A stretch of 64,000 nucleotides of DNA, taken from positions 170,621 to 234,620 of the forward strand of contig WSUB01000053.1 in the NCBI GenBank assembly GCA_019633425.1, given 5' to 3'. A program made the position numbers and the translations under genes. Each line of letters opens with the position of its first letter. Position 1 is the first letter of the stretch. The DNA is from Tulasnella sp. 424. Taxonomy: Eukaryota; Basidiomycota; Agaricomycetes; Cantharellales; Tulasnellaceae. This document shows, piece after piece, positions 22,349-32,830 of the stretch. Below the pieces are notes generated by a model. It saw only the letters and a program-made list of their open reading frames with translations, did no database searches and was not told where the DNA came from.

Positions 22349-23314
22349 TCATCGAATAGGAGGACTTGCGATTTTATTTATGCTTGCGACTAATGCCGCT
22401 TGGCCTTCCTCCCCGACGTTGGCATTCTCGGACTTGAGTACTTTGCAGTCTTTAGTGTTGTGGGACTTGTTCTTCCCGTGTTTCTTGCAAAAGTACTTGC
22501 CCTTATCTTCTCGTCGGGGCGCTGAGGTACTTGCCGCAAGGGCGTTGCCAGTGGACGAGAAGTCTTCAGACCTGTTGAGGCTGTCTTCCTTTTGGAGAGC
22601 GGAGAGGAGGTCGGTGAGGGACTTGATGTCCGTCTGGATGAGAGTGTGTTTGAGCCGCTGGGATTCTTCAGATTTTCCTAGGCCGATGATGATCACGTTG
22701 ATGGCGAGTTCGTCTACCAGCATCGTCGCAGTGAATCCAGTGCTTAGTGTCGCGGGTGTGAGCGTGCCTTCGGTGATGGTTATCCCGTGCGCTCCATCAT
22801 TTCTGCACGTTCCTGTTGCTGCGGTGACCGTTGCTGGAACGATTTTTGGCTCGTCAGGCATCAGGTCTCTGAATTTCTTTGCTACATCTACGACTCGGTT
22901 GCCGAATTCGGAGAGTGTTTCTGATGGGTGGTCGATATCCTTGTACGTGATGGCCATGAGGTTCTGCATTGCGAAGAATCTTCCTCCTATGTCCTTCTTT
23001 TCGTATTGGGCGTTGAGCTTGTCCCAGAGGGCCTTCGCATCTTCTGGGTCGATGTCGGCGACGATACCTTGGTGAGCTTCGTCGAGGGTCGCATAGATTA
23101 CGCCTGATACCCCTTCTCGTCTTTTCTCCCAGTCCCGGTTTTCCTTACAGTGCTCTTCTGTTGTTGGATTGGCGTGTGGGATGGTTGAGGATCCTTTTAG
23201 AATGCCCCATGCACCGTTGGATAATGCAGCTGCCTTGACCGCGTGTTTCCATTTAGCGTGAGTTTCGGATGACAAAACGAGTTCGACTTTGGTGGGATTG
23301 ATGCGGGCGGACAT
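22349..23314 (-). CDS. Copia Gag protein
   Basis: 321 residues from the ATG at 23314 (MSARINPTKVELVLSSE); an upstream in-frame TTG at 23347 is not a likely eukaryotic start. The N-terminal part has the helical copia Gag pattern (KWKHAVKAAAL, YATLDEAHQGIVADI, ALWDKLNAQYEKKDIGGRF), which would form the virus-like particle. Near the end a variant zinc knuckle CKKHGKNKSHNTKDC (C-x2-H-x5-H-x4-C) replaces the usual CCHC. The stop is TGA at 22349..22351; the next codons continue in the same frame into the protease. Confidence 0.9.
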   Translation of the reverse strand: MSARINPTKVELVLSSETHAKWKHAVKAAALSNGAWGILKGSSTIPHANPTTEEHCKENRDWEKRREGVSGVIYATLDEAHQGIVADIDPEDAKALWDKLNAQYEKKDIGGRFFAMQNLMAITYKDIDHPSETLSEFGNRVVDVAKKFRDLMPDEPKIVPATVTAATGTCRNDGAHGITITEGTLTPATLSTGFTATMLVDELAINVIIIGLGKSEESQRLKHTLIQTDIKSLTDLLSALQKEDSLNRSEDFSSTGNALAASTSAPRREDKGKYFCKKHGKNKSHNTKDCKVLKSENANVGEEGQAALVASINKIASPPIR

Positions 23315-24536
23315 GTTGAATGGTGAAAGAGATGCCGATGAGGACAACGATAGGGATGTTGGAGATTCTAAAGTTGACTGAAGGAGGCGATGATGATGAT
23401 GTGGTCTGTCTTTCTCGCGGTTTTATGGGATAGTGGCACTGGTAGTGGCACGTGATGTCACCCGTTTATTTTCGCGGGAGTGTAAAATCCTAGATTGATG
23501 CTTTGCGATAGCAAGAATATTGCGCCAATATGCACGTTCCTTCTTTGAGTAACCGTAGGTCTTGAGTTGTCTTAGAATGCAGTGTTCCAGGTTCTTGGGC
23601 TCTTGTCTTAAGCGAGTGGCTTCTGTCCACGTGTCGTTTGGTGACAAGGAGAGGTAGGATAATGCTGTGTGGTAGGACGAGATGCTTGGTTGGTAGACAA
23701 CCTCTGAGACTTCTGGATGGAATGTGGACTCCGTTTTTAGTAAAGTCCGTAGTATAACGGTTGTCGAGGAGTGCGGTTTAGTGTCTGAAATGAGTAGGGT
23801 ACTCCTGGTCTGCCAACTGTGACGACTGGGATGTGCGCGATTGGGGCGATTGGTAGTCGGTGTCCGTAGATGAACCGGTGATTTGTTGCTAGGGTTTGAA
23901 ATCGCCGAGCTACTAGTGCTGCGTCACGTCGAAGGTTAGTGTATCTGGCCTTGTGTTGCCGAAACAGGAGAGTCTGAGATCTGGTCTGGACTGCCGTTGT
24001 AGGTTTGTGTGGGGAGCGTGCGAAAACGCGTGGTTGTGGTGTGTGTGATGACACGGAGGTGTGGACTTATCGTCGGTTACCTCGAGGATAGAGCGATTGC
24101 AGGCTTCAATTCACCGTACCAGCTGGGATTCCGGGTCGGATGACCTCTCCAAGGCGGCGTAAGTGGTTGAAGGTGCGGAAGGGTGACGTCTGCTCGGTGT
24201 ACCGCTCTTCGTCGATATGGGCTCTGAGATTGTCTCGTGGAGCTCGTATGAGAAGAGTTTCGCACTCGTCTTTTTGGAAACTAATCGAGCAGAGAGGTCG
24301 TGGAGGAGTGTGGTGAGGAAAAGGGGTATGGATCGATGTTATGCAAGTAGGTGCGAGAGCCTACAGGTACCACTCCTCCGCAGAGGATAACGGCTGTATA
24401 ACGGTTTACAATATTGTATCGGCGAAGTGCGTGGTGGGTTCACGCTGCGCTCGATCTGACGTTCGTAGAGAACGGTGTTGGTAACGATCAGGTAGAGTGT
24501 GTTCAACTATCGATGTGGGGGTCGATTAGTTGTGCT
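23315..24536 (-). other. Copia 5' leader, about 1.2 kb, apparently non-coding
   Basis: Region between the primer-binding site and the gag start. It is unusually long for a copia leader. Open frames of 62-105 codons occur on the minus strand (for example 23737..24054) but none starts with ATG, and I recognise no protein in them. It may hold packaging or translation signals. Confidence 0.6.
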
Positions 24537-24550
24537 CTGGGCCCATAACC
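24537..24550 (-). promoter_or_regulatory. Primer-binding site matching half-tRNA-iMet
   Basis: Directly inside the 5' LTR. On the minus strand GGTTATGGGCCCAG is complementary to CTGGGCCCATAACC, the anticodon stem-loop (CAU anticodon) of eukaryotic initiator tRNA-Met. This is the pattern of Drosophila copia, which is primed by a cleaved 5' half-tRNA and not by the tRNA 3' end. Confidence 0.85.
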
Positions 24551-24695
24551 TGTTAAAAGCGGAATAGAGGGTAGAGGCACACTCGTAGCGATGATGAAGA
24601 TCATTAAGATTCAAATCGTTACTTTTACTGTACAGAGTATATATACTACTACAGGCAAAGAGACACAAACATATGTTCGAATGCTTATTCTAACA
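24551..24695 (-). repeat. 5' LTR of the copia element
   Basis: 145 bp, TGTTA...TAACA, two differences from the 3' LTR. It contains a TATATATA stretch (24638..24645) suited to be the element's TATA box. Confidence 0.95.
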
Positions 24696-24700
24696 CCTTC

Positions 24701-25446
24701 TTACACAGCACGCGCACGCGCACCTCTTCGCTGGCGCACCCTCGGGTTCATCCAGGGGTGCCACTCCTGAAGGCCTATCAGCTGTTCCACCACTTACGAT
24801 CGCCTGGGTTGGTGATAGATTTAACTTCTTTCATGACATGCTCGTCGCCTACCCGCGATTGGGACACAAGCGTTGAGTCGGAACGCGTTCGAACCCCCAA
24901 GCCGTGCTCCCGCCCCAGTCTGGGACAAGACTAAGGAAGTCTATTGGGAGAAGGAAAAAAAATTGGGCGGACGATCCCCGGGAGGCTGCCAAGGGTGCTG
25001 AAGTCGTGGTTACCCATGGTACGAGGGCAAAGAAATTTCGGAATTCCAATCCGTCTCTACTCCTTGGCTGACGGGATGGTACATTACAGGATCTCTATGG
25101 GTCAGGAACACGGAAAGGCTCAACGACTAGGAGATTTCAACGGGCTTCAAGTCACTGAGGAGTTGTGCAAGGAAGGCGGAGCGAACCCGGATGGAAGTTC
25201 CTTCCCTGCTTACTCGAAGGAGCACGAATCCGACGAGGTCATCTAGCCTTTCCTCCGCATTGCTTAACCATTAGCCGCACGTCAAGGTCTTCCACGGCCC
25301 TCGATCTCGTATTCCCCGAAACTGGGAACGGGAAGTGGACGATCATGGCATTGTTCGAGTACGTGGCTCGCAATGCTTCTCGGCTTCTGAGAAGAGGTTC
25401 GTTGACGGGCACGTCCCGTTGACAGTCAGCTGTTTGGCTAGTGAAA
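24701..25446 (+). pseudogene. OTC pseudogene, copy 5, part right of copia
   Basis: Continuation of OTC copy 5 after the copia element; the target duplication CCTTC (24696..24700) precedes it. Recognisable: damaged LHEHAHLF, LTIAWVGD (about 24795), TPSNPK-like region, the VKGADVVVTDTW area with deletions, [12 protein letters not shown] (about 25155), [21 protein letters not shown] (about 25305) and an eroded QLFG final exon. The HCLPRK motif has lost bases near 25205. Pseudogene. Confidence 0.8.
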
Positions 25447-25827
25447 GTCTTTCGTACAACGACGCAGAAATGCTTCGATGCTAGCCATCTCAGACAGGGA
25501 AACAAGTCGTTTATTTCTCCTCCAAGTGAGGGCACTTTTTTGCCGTGCTTATCGAGTCGTATATGTAAGGTCTTTTGGGTTACCTCCTAATGTGCATATC
25601 AGGGCCCGAGACTCTCAAGGTTTTCATGTAAGGTTGATATAAGTTGCCGAGTTCAGAGAATAGTCGACCCGCTTGTCTAACCGTGGAGTACCTATCGCAT
25701 CGCGTTTACGCATATGAAATACAAAGTCTTTCGCACATTGACTGGAACATACTAGATGTATCGCGTAAGGCGGCGGGAAGCTGCTATATTCCCGCTATGA
25801 GGGACGCATAAGTAGTTGGGAAGCAAG

Positions 25828-27266
25828 TCAAATGGGCTCGAAGATAAGTTTCTGCGAAATGTCCATTAGCTTGCAAGTCAGCCTCTATTTAATGGGAACA
25901 ATCATTAATTCCCCACCGAATCCAAGCCATTATCGTACTGCTTCAGTCTTAAATACACGAGACGACGACTTCCATCGCCCGAGAGAATGTGTAAGTGCTC
26001 CCCTAGGTGTCCGGTAAGGTCAGGGCACAGCAAGAGCAAGAGCTCTATCAGTTCCCATACCTGATCCACCTGTATCTAAAGCCGAAATTGAGATTTGATG
26101 ATTGTCTGACTGAGAGACCTTCCAAGGTTTAGTCACGGTGGGTCCCCTGAATTGCGAGCTTAACGTTGTGGCTCCCGAAGTTGAGTTTACACCACATATG
26201 CCCAAGTGACTGAATAAAGGTGCAACCGATTGAGCTTACGAGCCCGGAGTGCCCGAGGCCCACTAACTTAAAGCCTGATGTGCGGTCTGCAGAATACAAC
26301 TTCAACCCAAGCACATCAAAGCCCTGAATCTGACTCTGGAAGTTAGGGGATAAGTTTCAGTGTGATTAAGGTGCCGAAATGGCGCTTACATCGGGAATGA
26401 GCAGGTTCTGGGGTCCATTGGACGCACCGAGGGATTCGGTCTCAACCTCCAACGCGTCAGCTACGGATGGAATAGCATATAGTCGCCCTGCGAATTGACC
26501 AGAGTCTTTGGATAGATAATAGGTCTCGGAGTCGCCATCCATAAAAACTCTGATTCGACCCCTACGTAGGCCGTTATTGGCGGTCGGGGTCGTAGCTGCG
26601 GTGATCGGCGCAATAGCTGCAGAGGCCGGCAGTGGGATAATTCTAATGTCGAGTTTACTCAGGGTCCAGTGCTATTAAAAATGTAGAATGATAGAAACGC
26701 TTACGAGGAACCTTCTTCCATCTCCTGACCGTACTGGGCGAAAATTGCCTGCTGCAGCGCAACCCAATCATCCCGGACACCAGACTCAAGTGACATATAC
26801 CATCTCAAAGCACTCCCTACAAAGCACCCGGAGGCGAATTCGGCGGCCCAACGCTGGTCATCGAGCTTGTCCACGTGGAGGGCCCTTTGTCGAACCTGAT
26901 GGACGAAATCCTCAGCTTCCGCGCCGCTTTTCCCGTAAAATAGTGGTCGAAATCTGGATATCATGGCATGTCTCAAGAGCCTCCAGCTTCCTTGAGTCTC
27001 TTCACCAAGCAGACCCCACCATATCACCGCATCCCCAGCCAGGCAGATGGAGACAAAGTCTGCAATCCACTCATCATCGCGGAATTTGCCTTGGGCGTGA
27101 GCATAATTGTTGATAGCAGAAATGAAATGCACGCATTCCTTGGGGTCTGTTCCTCGAAACTCCGGATGGCCGGATTCTGAAGTACCGGTCAAAAGTCAGG
27201 TGTTGCTGAAAGAGAAGGGGGGATGCGGAAACGAGCAGCGATTCTACACATACCATCGATCGACAT
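25828..27266 (-). CDS. DWM unit 7, type C (A-like 3' half), intact
   Basis: Exons (minus): 27254..27266, 26705..27176, 26390..26642, 26268..26335, 26061..26209, 25917..26002, 25828..25851; 1065 bases, 354 residues, open. It starts MSID plus one base, then ESGHPEFRGTD. Exon 2 is type C (KECVHFISAINNYAHAQGK, WWGLLGEE, LFYGKSGAEAEDF), whereas exon 3 (IIPLPASAAIAPITAAT, YYLSKDSGQ) is nearly identical to that of unit 4, a type A gene. This points to exchange at intron 2. The tail is KLIFEPI-stop. The exon 6 donor GTGGGG is weak. Function unknown. Confidence 0.7.
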
Positions 27267-27938
27267 GAGCGCTTCTGTCCCTCGACCACAATAATCGCTT
27301 GGGTGGGCTTCTTGCTATGATGGTTATCCGATACACCTTGGAGACCGGTCGTAGGCGCAGAAAGCCGTCACCATCGACAAACACGTAACATTCGCACGCC
27401 ACCCGGCTTTTGCTCCGCGCAAAACTCCGGAAACCAATTATCAAGCCGAAGCGCCTCTTATCGAATCAGCTGTGGATCCAAAGCATAAAAACAAGCATTC
27501 GTCTTTAAATAAGTGTATAGTTTGTCTCGTGCTCTCGAGGGTCACCAGTCCTTGTGTAAACTGGCCACACTTTAAGTTGCACCTCTTCCAGCCATCGCTA
27601 AGACGGTATCACCGGTGCTCTAAGGGAAAAGTTTCCAAGTATATCGATTAGAAGATTACCGGAATATCCAGAAATGACATTTGCCGTCGATTAACCTTCC
27701 CCCACCCACATCAAGGTCCTTAGTTAAGGTCAATCTAAGTGGTCTCCTACCGAGTTCAGATAGTGCTCGAGCGTTTGCCTCTCCCCTTCAAACCGTGGGC
27801 TCCATGTAACGTATCGTTAGATAGACAGAATACAACTTGACTCGCGTACTAGTCGCAAGATGCAAGATATATCACATAAGTCGGTGGGAAGCTGCCATAT
27901 TTCCGCCATAAGAGACGCATGAGTAGGTGGGACCAACG
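27267..27938. other. DWM-B exon 4 relic and OTC scrap
   Basis: No intact gene. From about 27560 to 27700 the minus strand resembles part of type B exon 4 (the WKLSS...AMAG...ANL region), heavily mutated. Around 27700-27720 a scrap resembling the OTC intron acceptor CACATCAAGGTCC follows, then the 3' flank of DWM unit 8. The same relic pair recurs at 53995-54196. Confidence 0.5.
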
Positions 27939-29180
27939 TCAAATTGGCTCGAAGAGTAGTTCCTGCAAAATAATGTAACAGTCCCCGTCAGCTTGCATCT
28001 CAGCTTTTATGTAATGGCAGTAATCGTTAACTGCCTACCGAATCCATGCCGATTGGGAGCTGCTTTGATCCAACTGTCACGCGGCGTGTGGGTTTATTGT
28101 TTGAAAAACATAGCAAGCGCTCTCCTGGGGGGAGTATTCAGAGCGCAGTAATAGCATAATCCCATTCTGGGTAACACATACCCGTTCCACTGATTCCCAA
28201 AACAGAGATTGATTTATTCTGAGTTTCACACTGAGAGATCTTCCAAGCTTTCGTCAAAAGTGGTCCATCGAATGGGTGTTCCAGGGACCCGGTTCCCGAA
28301 TTAGAGTCTACACCACAGATAGCTAGAATGCTGAGTAACGATGTACTTCTGGTTGAGCCCATGAAACTGCAGTGGCCGAGGTTACTAACTTTCCGGAGGC
28401 GGCACTCTTCGCATGAAACCACCTCATGCCAAGTACATCACAGCCCGGAATTTGATTCTGAAACCAGTGGCTAAGATGAGATGCTAATGGACCTGCATAG
28501 ATGGCGCTTACGTCGGGAATGAACAGCATTTGGGGACCGTCCATTGTGAGGAGGGATTTGCACTCGACCTCTAACGCGTCAGCTACGGATTTAGTAGCTT
28601 GCAGTCGACCCGTTTGATTCAAATCTAGGCCAAGGACTTTGGATAGATAATAGATCGCCAAGTCCCCCTCTCTTAAAACTCTGATTCGGCCCCTATGCCG
28701 ACTGTTACTGGTAACCGGGGCAATCCCAGCGGCGGTGACAGGGGCAGGAACTGCGGTAGCTGGCGTTGGGATGATTCTGCTTGATAGTTTTTCAGATCAA
28801 GGTTCCACCATGAGTACAAATTTGGAATGAAATACTTACGGGGAGTCTTCTTCAAATTCTTGACCATAGTGGGCAAAAATTGCCTGCTGCAGCGGGACCC
28901 AATCATCCCGAACACCAGACTCGAGCGACATATACCACCTCAAGGCACTTCCTACAAAGCACCCCGAGGCGAAATTGGCGGCCCAAAGTTGGTCACTGAG
29001 TTTTCCTACCTGGAGGGCCCTCTGTCGAACCTGGTGGACGAAATCCTCGGCCTCGGCGCCACTTTTCCCATAGAATAGAGGTCGAAATCATTCTGTAACG
29101 GCGGTCAAAGGTCAGTGTGGTTGGAAGGGAAGGGAGATGCGAAAACAAGCAGTGATCCTACACGTACCCTTGGTCGACAT
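27939..29180 (-). pseudogene. DWM unit 8, type C, first W-module deleted
   Basis: Exon 1 (29168..29180, MSTK plus one base) and its donor are present, but a deletion has removed nearly all of the first W-module. The intron acceptor at about 29093 now joins codons reading GAA-TGA, an immediate stop. The second module (FYGKSGAEAEDF ... MSLESGVRDDW), exon 3 (RGRIRVLREG, YYLSKVLGL, ADALEVE, LFIPD), exon 4 (GCDVLGMRW), exon 5 (LAICGVDS...KAWKIS) and the ELLFEPI-stop exon (27939..27962) remain open. A tandem-repeat collapse between the two modules is a likely cause. Confidence 0.7.
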
Positions 29181-29657
29181 GAGCGCTTCGGTCCTCAGAA
29201 TGTGATAAATCGTTTGGGTGCGATCCCTGCTATGATGGTTGTCTTGCAGCTTGGAATCCGGTCAAAGGGTAGCCAGCCGTCAACCATCATCGACGAACTC
29301 GACACATTCGCACGCCGCACGGCGTTTACCTCATTCGAAGATACAAAAGTCCGCGAAAACGAAGTGTCAAGCAGAAGCGCCTCACATCAAGTCAGCCCGA
29401 CTCCGGGACATATTACAGTCCGTATTATCACTGGGAGAAGGATATATAATTCGCTTGGACTGGGTGTAAATGAAGTCCCGACACCACCTGGGGCAGGGGA
29501 GGTTCTAACTCCACTTCAAGCCATAGCCTCCCTGTGGCATCTCGTTTGTATAGACAAAATACCATTTTCTTCGCACAGTAGTCGGAGTATACAGGTGGGG
29601 CGACGGGGAGTTGCCCTATTTCCGTTATGAGCGATGCCTGAGCAACTAGAACCCCCT
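29181..29657. other. Intergenic region without gene
   Basis: Upstream flank of DWM unit 8 joined to the 3' flank of unit 9. No OTC copy between them. A plus-strand open stretch (29115-29630) has no recognisable content and overlaps the flanks that recur elsewhere, so I do not call it. Confidence 0.5.
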
Positions 29658-31111
29658 TCAAATCGGCTCGAAGAGTAGTTCCTGCGGAACAATATAACAA
29701 TGCATGTCAGGTTGCAACTTGAATTGTTTTTAATGGTAATTGCCTACGGATTCTAGGTCACTAGCGGGTGTCTTCAGTCTAAACCCCACCGAATGTGAAT
29801 TTTGCCCGCTCGAACAAAACAGCAAGCGCTCTCCTGTGCGGCTGCATCAGAGCGCAGCAAACGCATGAAATCATTATAATAGGACGTACTTGATCCACCT
29901 ATTCCAAAGACGGACATTGATTCCTGATGCGTTTCAGACCGAGAGATCTTCCAGGCTTTCGTCAAGAGCGGTCCGTGAAAGGGCGAGCCCAGAGACCCAG
30001 CTCCCGAGCTTGAGTTTACAGCACAGAGAGCTAGAAAGCTAAATATTGATTTGATCTGACTGAGTTAATGAACCGGCAGTGGCCAATGCTACTAACTTTT
30101 TGTCCTGGGTGCTGTCAGCAAGCCACCACTTCATCCCGAGAAGATCAAAGCCCGGAATCTGATTCTGCAGCTCATAAAATCAGGCAAAGTGTCGGAGTGG
30201 CCGCATAATTATGCTTACATCGGGAATGAACAGGGCCTGGAGGCAGTCGAAACCGGGGAGGGATCCGTACTCAACGTATAGGGCCTCTTCTATAGATGTA
30301 GTAGCACGCACTCGACCATGTTGACGTGAATCTAGGGGGAAAATCTTGGATATATAATAAATCTTGGAGTCGCATTTCTTAAAAAATCTGATGCGGCCTC
30401 TGTGACGGCCGTTCTTGGCGACCGGAGCAGCCGCTACGGTGACCAGGGCAGTAGCTGCAGGGACGGGCGTTGGGATACATCTGGCCAGAGAATCCTCAGA
30501 AGTCAGTGTCGTCAAAAATACACGATATGATAAATGCTTACGAGGAGCTCTCTTTGAATTCCCGACCATACTCGGCAAAGATTGCCTGCTGCAGCGAGAC
30601 CCAATCATCCCGTACGATAGATTCGAGCGACATATACCATCTCAATGCACCTCCCACGAAACATCCAGAGGCGAACTCGGCGACCCAACGTTGATCATTG
30701 AGTTTCCCCATGTGGAGAGCCCTTTGTCGAACGTGATAGATGAAGTTCTCAGCCTCAGCGCCGCTTTTCCCGTAGAATACCGGTCTAAATCTAGATATCA
30801 TAGCTTGTATCAAAAGTCTCCAGCTTCCTTGAATCTCTTCGTCCAGGAGGCTCCACCATGTTAATGCATCCCCAGTCAGACAGAGAGCGACAAAGTCGGC
30901 AATCCATTGATTATCTCGAAGTTTGCCTTGAGCACGAGCATGTTTGTTGACGGCGGCAATAAATTGCTCGCATTCCTTGATGTCAGCTCCTCGAAACTCT
31001 AGATGACCGGATTCTGGAAAGCCGGTCAAAGGTCCAATGAGGTTGGCAGGCATGGGAGATACGGAAACGGGGGAAACAGATAACGATTCAGCACACACCA
31101 TCGGTTGACAT
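29658..31111 (-). CDS. DWM unit 9, type C, intact
   Basis: Exons (minus): 31099..31111, 30542..31013, 30219..30480, 30097..30164, 29890..30038, 29748..29833, 29658..29681; 1074 bases, 357 residues, open. It begins MSTD plus one base, then ESGHLEFRGAD. Module 1 has FIAAVNKHARAQGK, WWSLLDEE; module 2 FIYHVRQRALHMGK, WYMSLESIVRDDW. Later segments: GRHRGRIRFFKK, YYISKIF, EEALYVE, LFIPD, GFDLLGMKWW, LALCAVNS...KAWKIS, ELLFEPI-stop. The exon 1 donor is GTGTGT and the exon 5 donor GTACGT. It is the purest type C gene, without an A-like 3' half. Function unknown. Confidence 0.75.
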
Positions 31112-32830
31112 GAGCGCTTGGGTCCCTTGATTGTGATTACTCGCTTGGGGGTGATCCTTGCTCTGATGGTAATCTGATTTAGGTTGGAATCTGGTTGGGG
31201 TGTTGCAAACCGTCAGCTATCAGTGACGAACCCGGGTATTCCCACGCCACCGAACATAATCGTTATGGCCGCATCCGCGGGAGGCCCAAAGCCTCTCGCC
31301 CACAGTTCGCATTCTGAGATACACAAGCGAAGCTGGTCCTGGTTTTTCTGATCCACAGGTAATACCTTCTTACTGAGAGTCTTGTTCCAGACCGGTTACT
31401 AGAATTTAATCACCGTGTACCGGAGCAAAAGTGGAAAGAATAAGGGAGCCGAATCGCAAACTCGGAAACACGGAAGGAAACATAGCACAGTTTGACTGGA
31501 CTTCCTACAATAACAATCATTCAGAGCTGAATGACATCGCTTTGAGTGACTTAGGCAATATTCATTGTTGTTTGGAGACAAATTCCTCGTGTTCCTTGAG
31601 CGAGATTGCATGAAAACAACAATTGCCGAGAGCTCGGAATCGTACACAGCAATGGCAGCGCCGCAGCATCTCATAGCAAAAGATGATATTGAACCCACAA
31701 TCTCCGAAAGCTGGAGAGACCCTGGATTGGACTATGAGGCGGGTTTTGCGATGGTGGTCAAAAGGAGTAGCAAGTCCGGCATGGACATAAATGGCCATGG
31801 ACCGATAGGACAGAAGTGATTAAAGCGAACCGCCTCTAAAACAAAAGCGGACGCAAAGGTACTGGAATGAGGGAGTCTAGAGGCAAAAATAAGAGGAAAA
31901 CAGAGCAAGGAGCTCAGGGAGAGGGGGTATTGGGGGAAAATGAGAGGAAAAAAGGAGGTCAAAGAGGCAACATCAATACGGGCGAGATAAGGGAAGAAGC
32001 AACACGGCTAAATCAGAGACCGGGCAGATGGGCAAAGGCGAATGTTGATAGACAAAATTGGAGAGGACGTGAAGCCAAAAACGCAGAGGGGCGGGGACTT
32101 GAGATCTCGGGAGTCGGGAGTAGATACGACGTGAGCGGAGAAGCGGAGAAGACACGTCCACGACGAAGCGATCATGAACCAAATCATATACGAAAGACGC
32201 GAAATGCATAGTATGCAGAAGTGAGAGTGGCGATGGCGAGAAAGACGGAGAAGAAGGACAGGGAAACCCGGAGGGGTACATACGCGCGACGGCTGTACGC
32301 GACGATACGTGATCTCGTCGAAGGCAGCCATATTGAGGGCAGAAGATTAAAGTACTAAGCGAGGGAATGAGAACAGACGGAATATAATTAGAAATAGATT
32401 AAAAGAAAAGAGCAACAATGATAATAATAAAAGTGTCAAAGCACAACAAGTGTCAAGGACCAAGCGTAAGTACAAAGCACGATTGGATAAGCAACGGATA
32501 TTATTGGGGAAACGAACAAAGCGCAGGCAGAAGCACAAAGCGCGGGCGGATAAACATCGGATATTGTGTAACAGAGATACTGCTCTGAAGACCCAAGCCT
32601 GTTGACCGTGAGAGGCTTTGGGAATTTCCTCCGATCCACCGACTTCAACAGCCCGTCCTCTTGGTCATTCATCAAAATGGAACCACCAATTTCGAAATTT
32701 CAACGAAATTTGCCTGTTCCTCACCCATCCGAAATTCCAACTTCCCCCTTGTGCACCGTCAAAGTCGTGTCACTTCTAGTTTGCATTTATGAGATCACCG
32801 TCTATCGCACACTAATCTGAAAATATAAAA
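31112..32830. other. Unassigned region, purine-rich, no recognised gene
   Basis: About 1.7 kb unlike the rest of the array. No DWM or OTC homology from about 31250 to 32590. Short open frames on both strands (up to about 115 codons) match nothing I recognise. The plus strand is strongly purine-rich between about 31860 and 32420. An imperfect tandem duplication of about 62 bases lies near 32473 and 32535 (core GGATA-GCAACGGATATT / GGATAAACATCGGATATT). It may be a remnant of an unrelated transposon or foreign insertion. Confidence 0.4.

Larger units (their letters stand above)
18440..24695 (-). mobile_element. Complete Ty1/copia LTR retrotransposon, 6,256 bp
   Basis: Full-length element on the minus strand with two 145-bp LTRs (TGTTA...TAACA ends), a tRNA primer-binding site, gag, pol in copia order (protease, integrase, reverse transcriptase, RNase H), a polypurine tract and CCTTC target duplications (18435..18439 and 24696..24700). 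The LTRs differ at only two positions, so insertion is recent. It interrupts OTC copy 5, which had probably already decayed. The only visible defect is one in-frame TGA between gag and pol. Confidence 0.95.

Noticed and set aside
29115..29630. 171-codon plus-strand open frame
   Set aside because: It overlaps the DWM upstream flank and the 3' exon of unit 9, has no recognisable domain and is not open in related copies.
31867..32211. 115-codon charged open frame in the purine-rich block
   Set aside because: Composition follows purine bias; no domain, start context or intron pattern.
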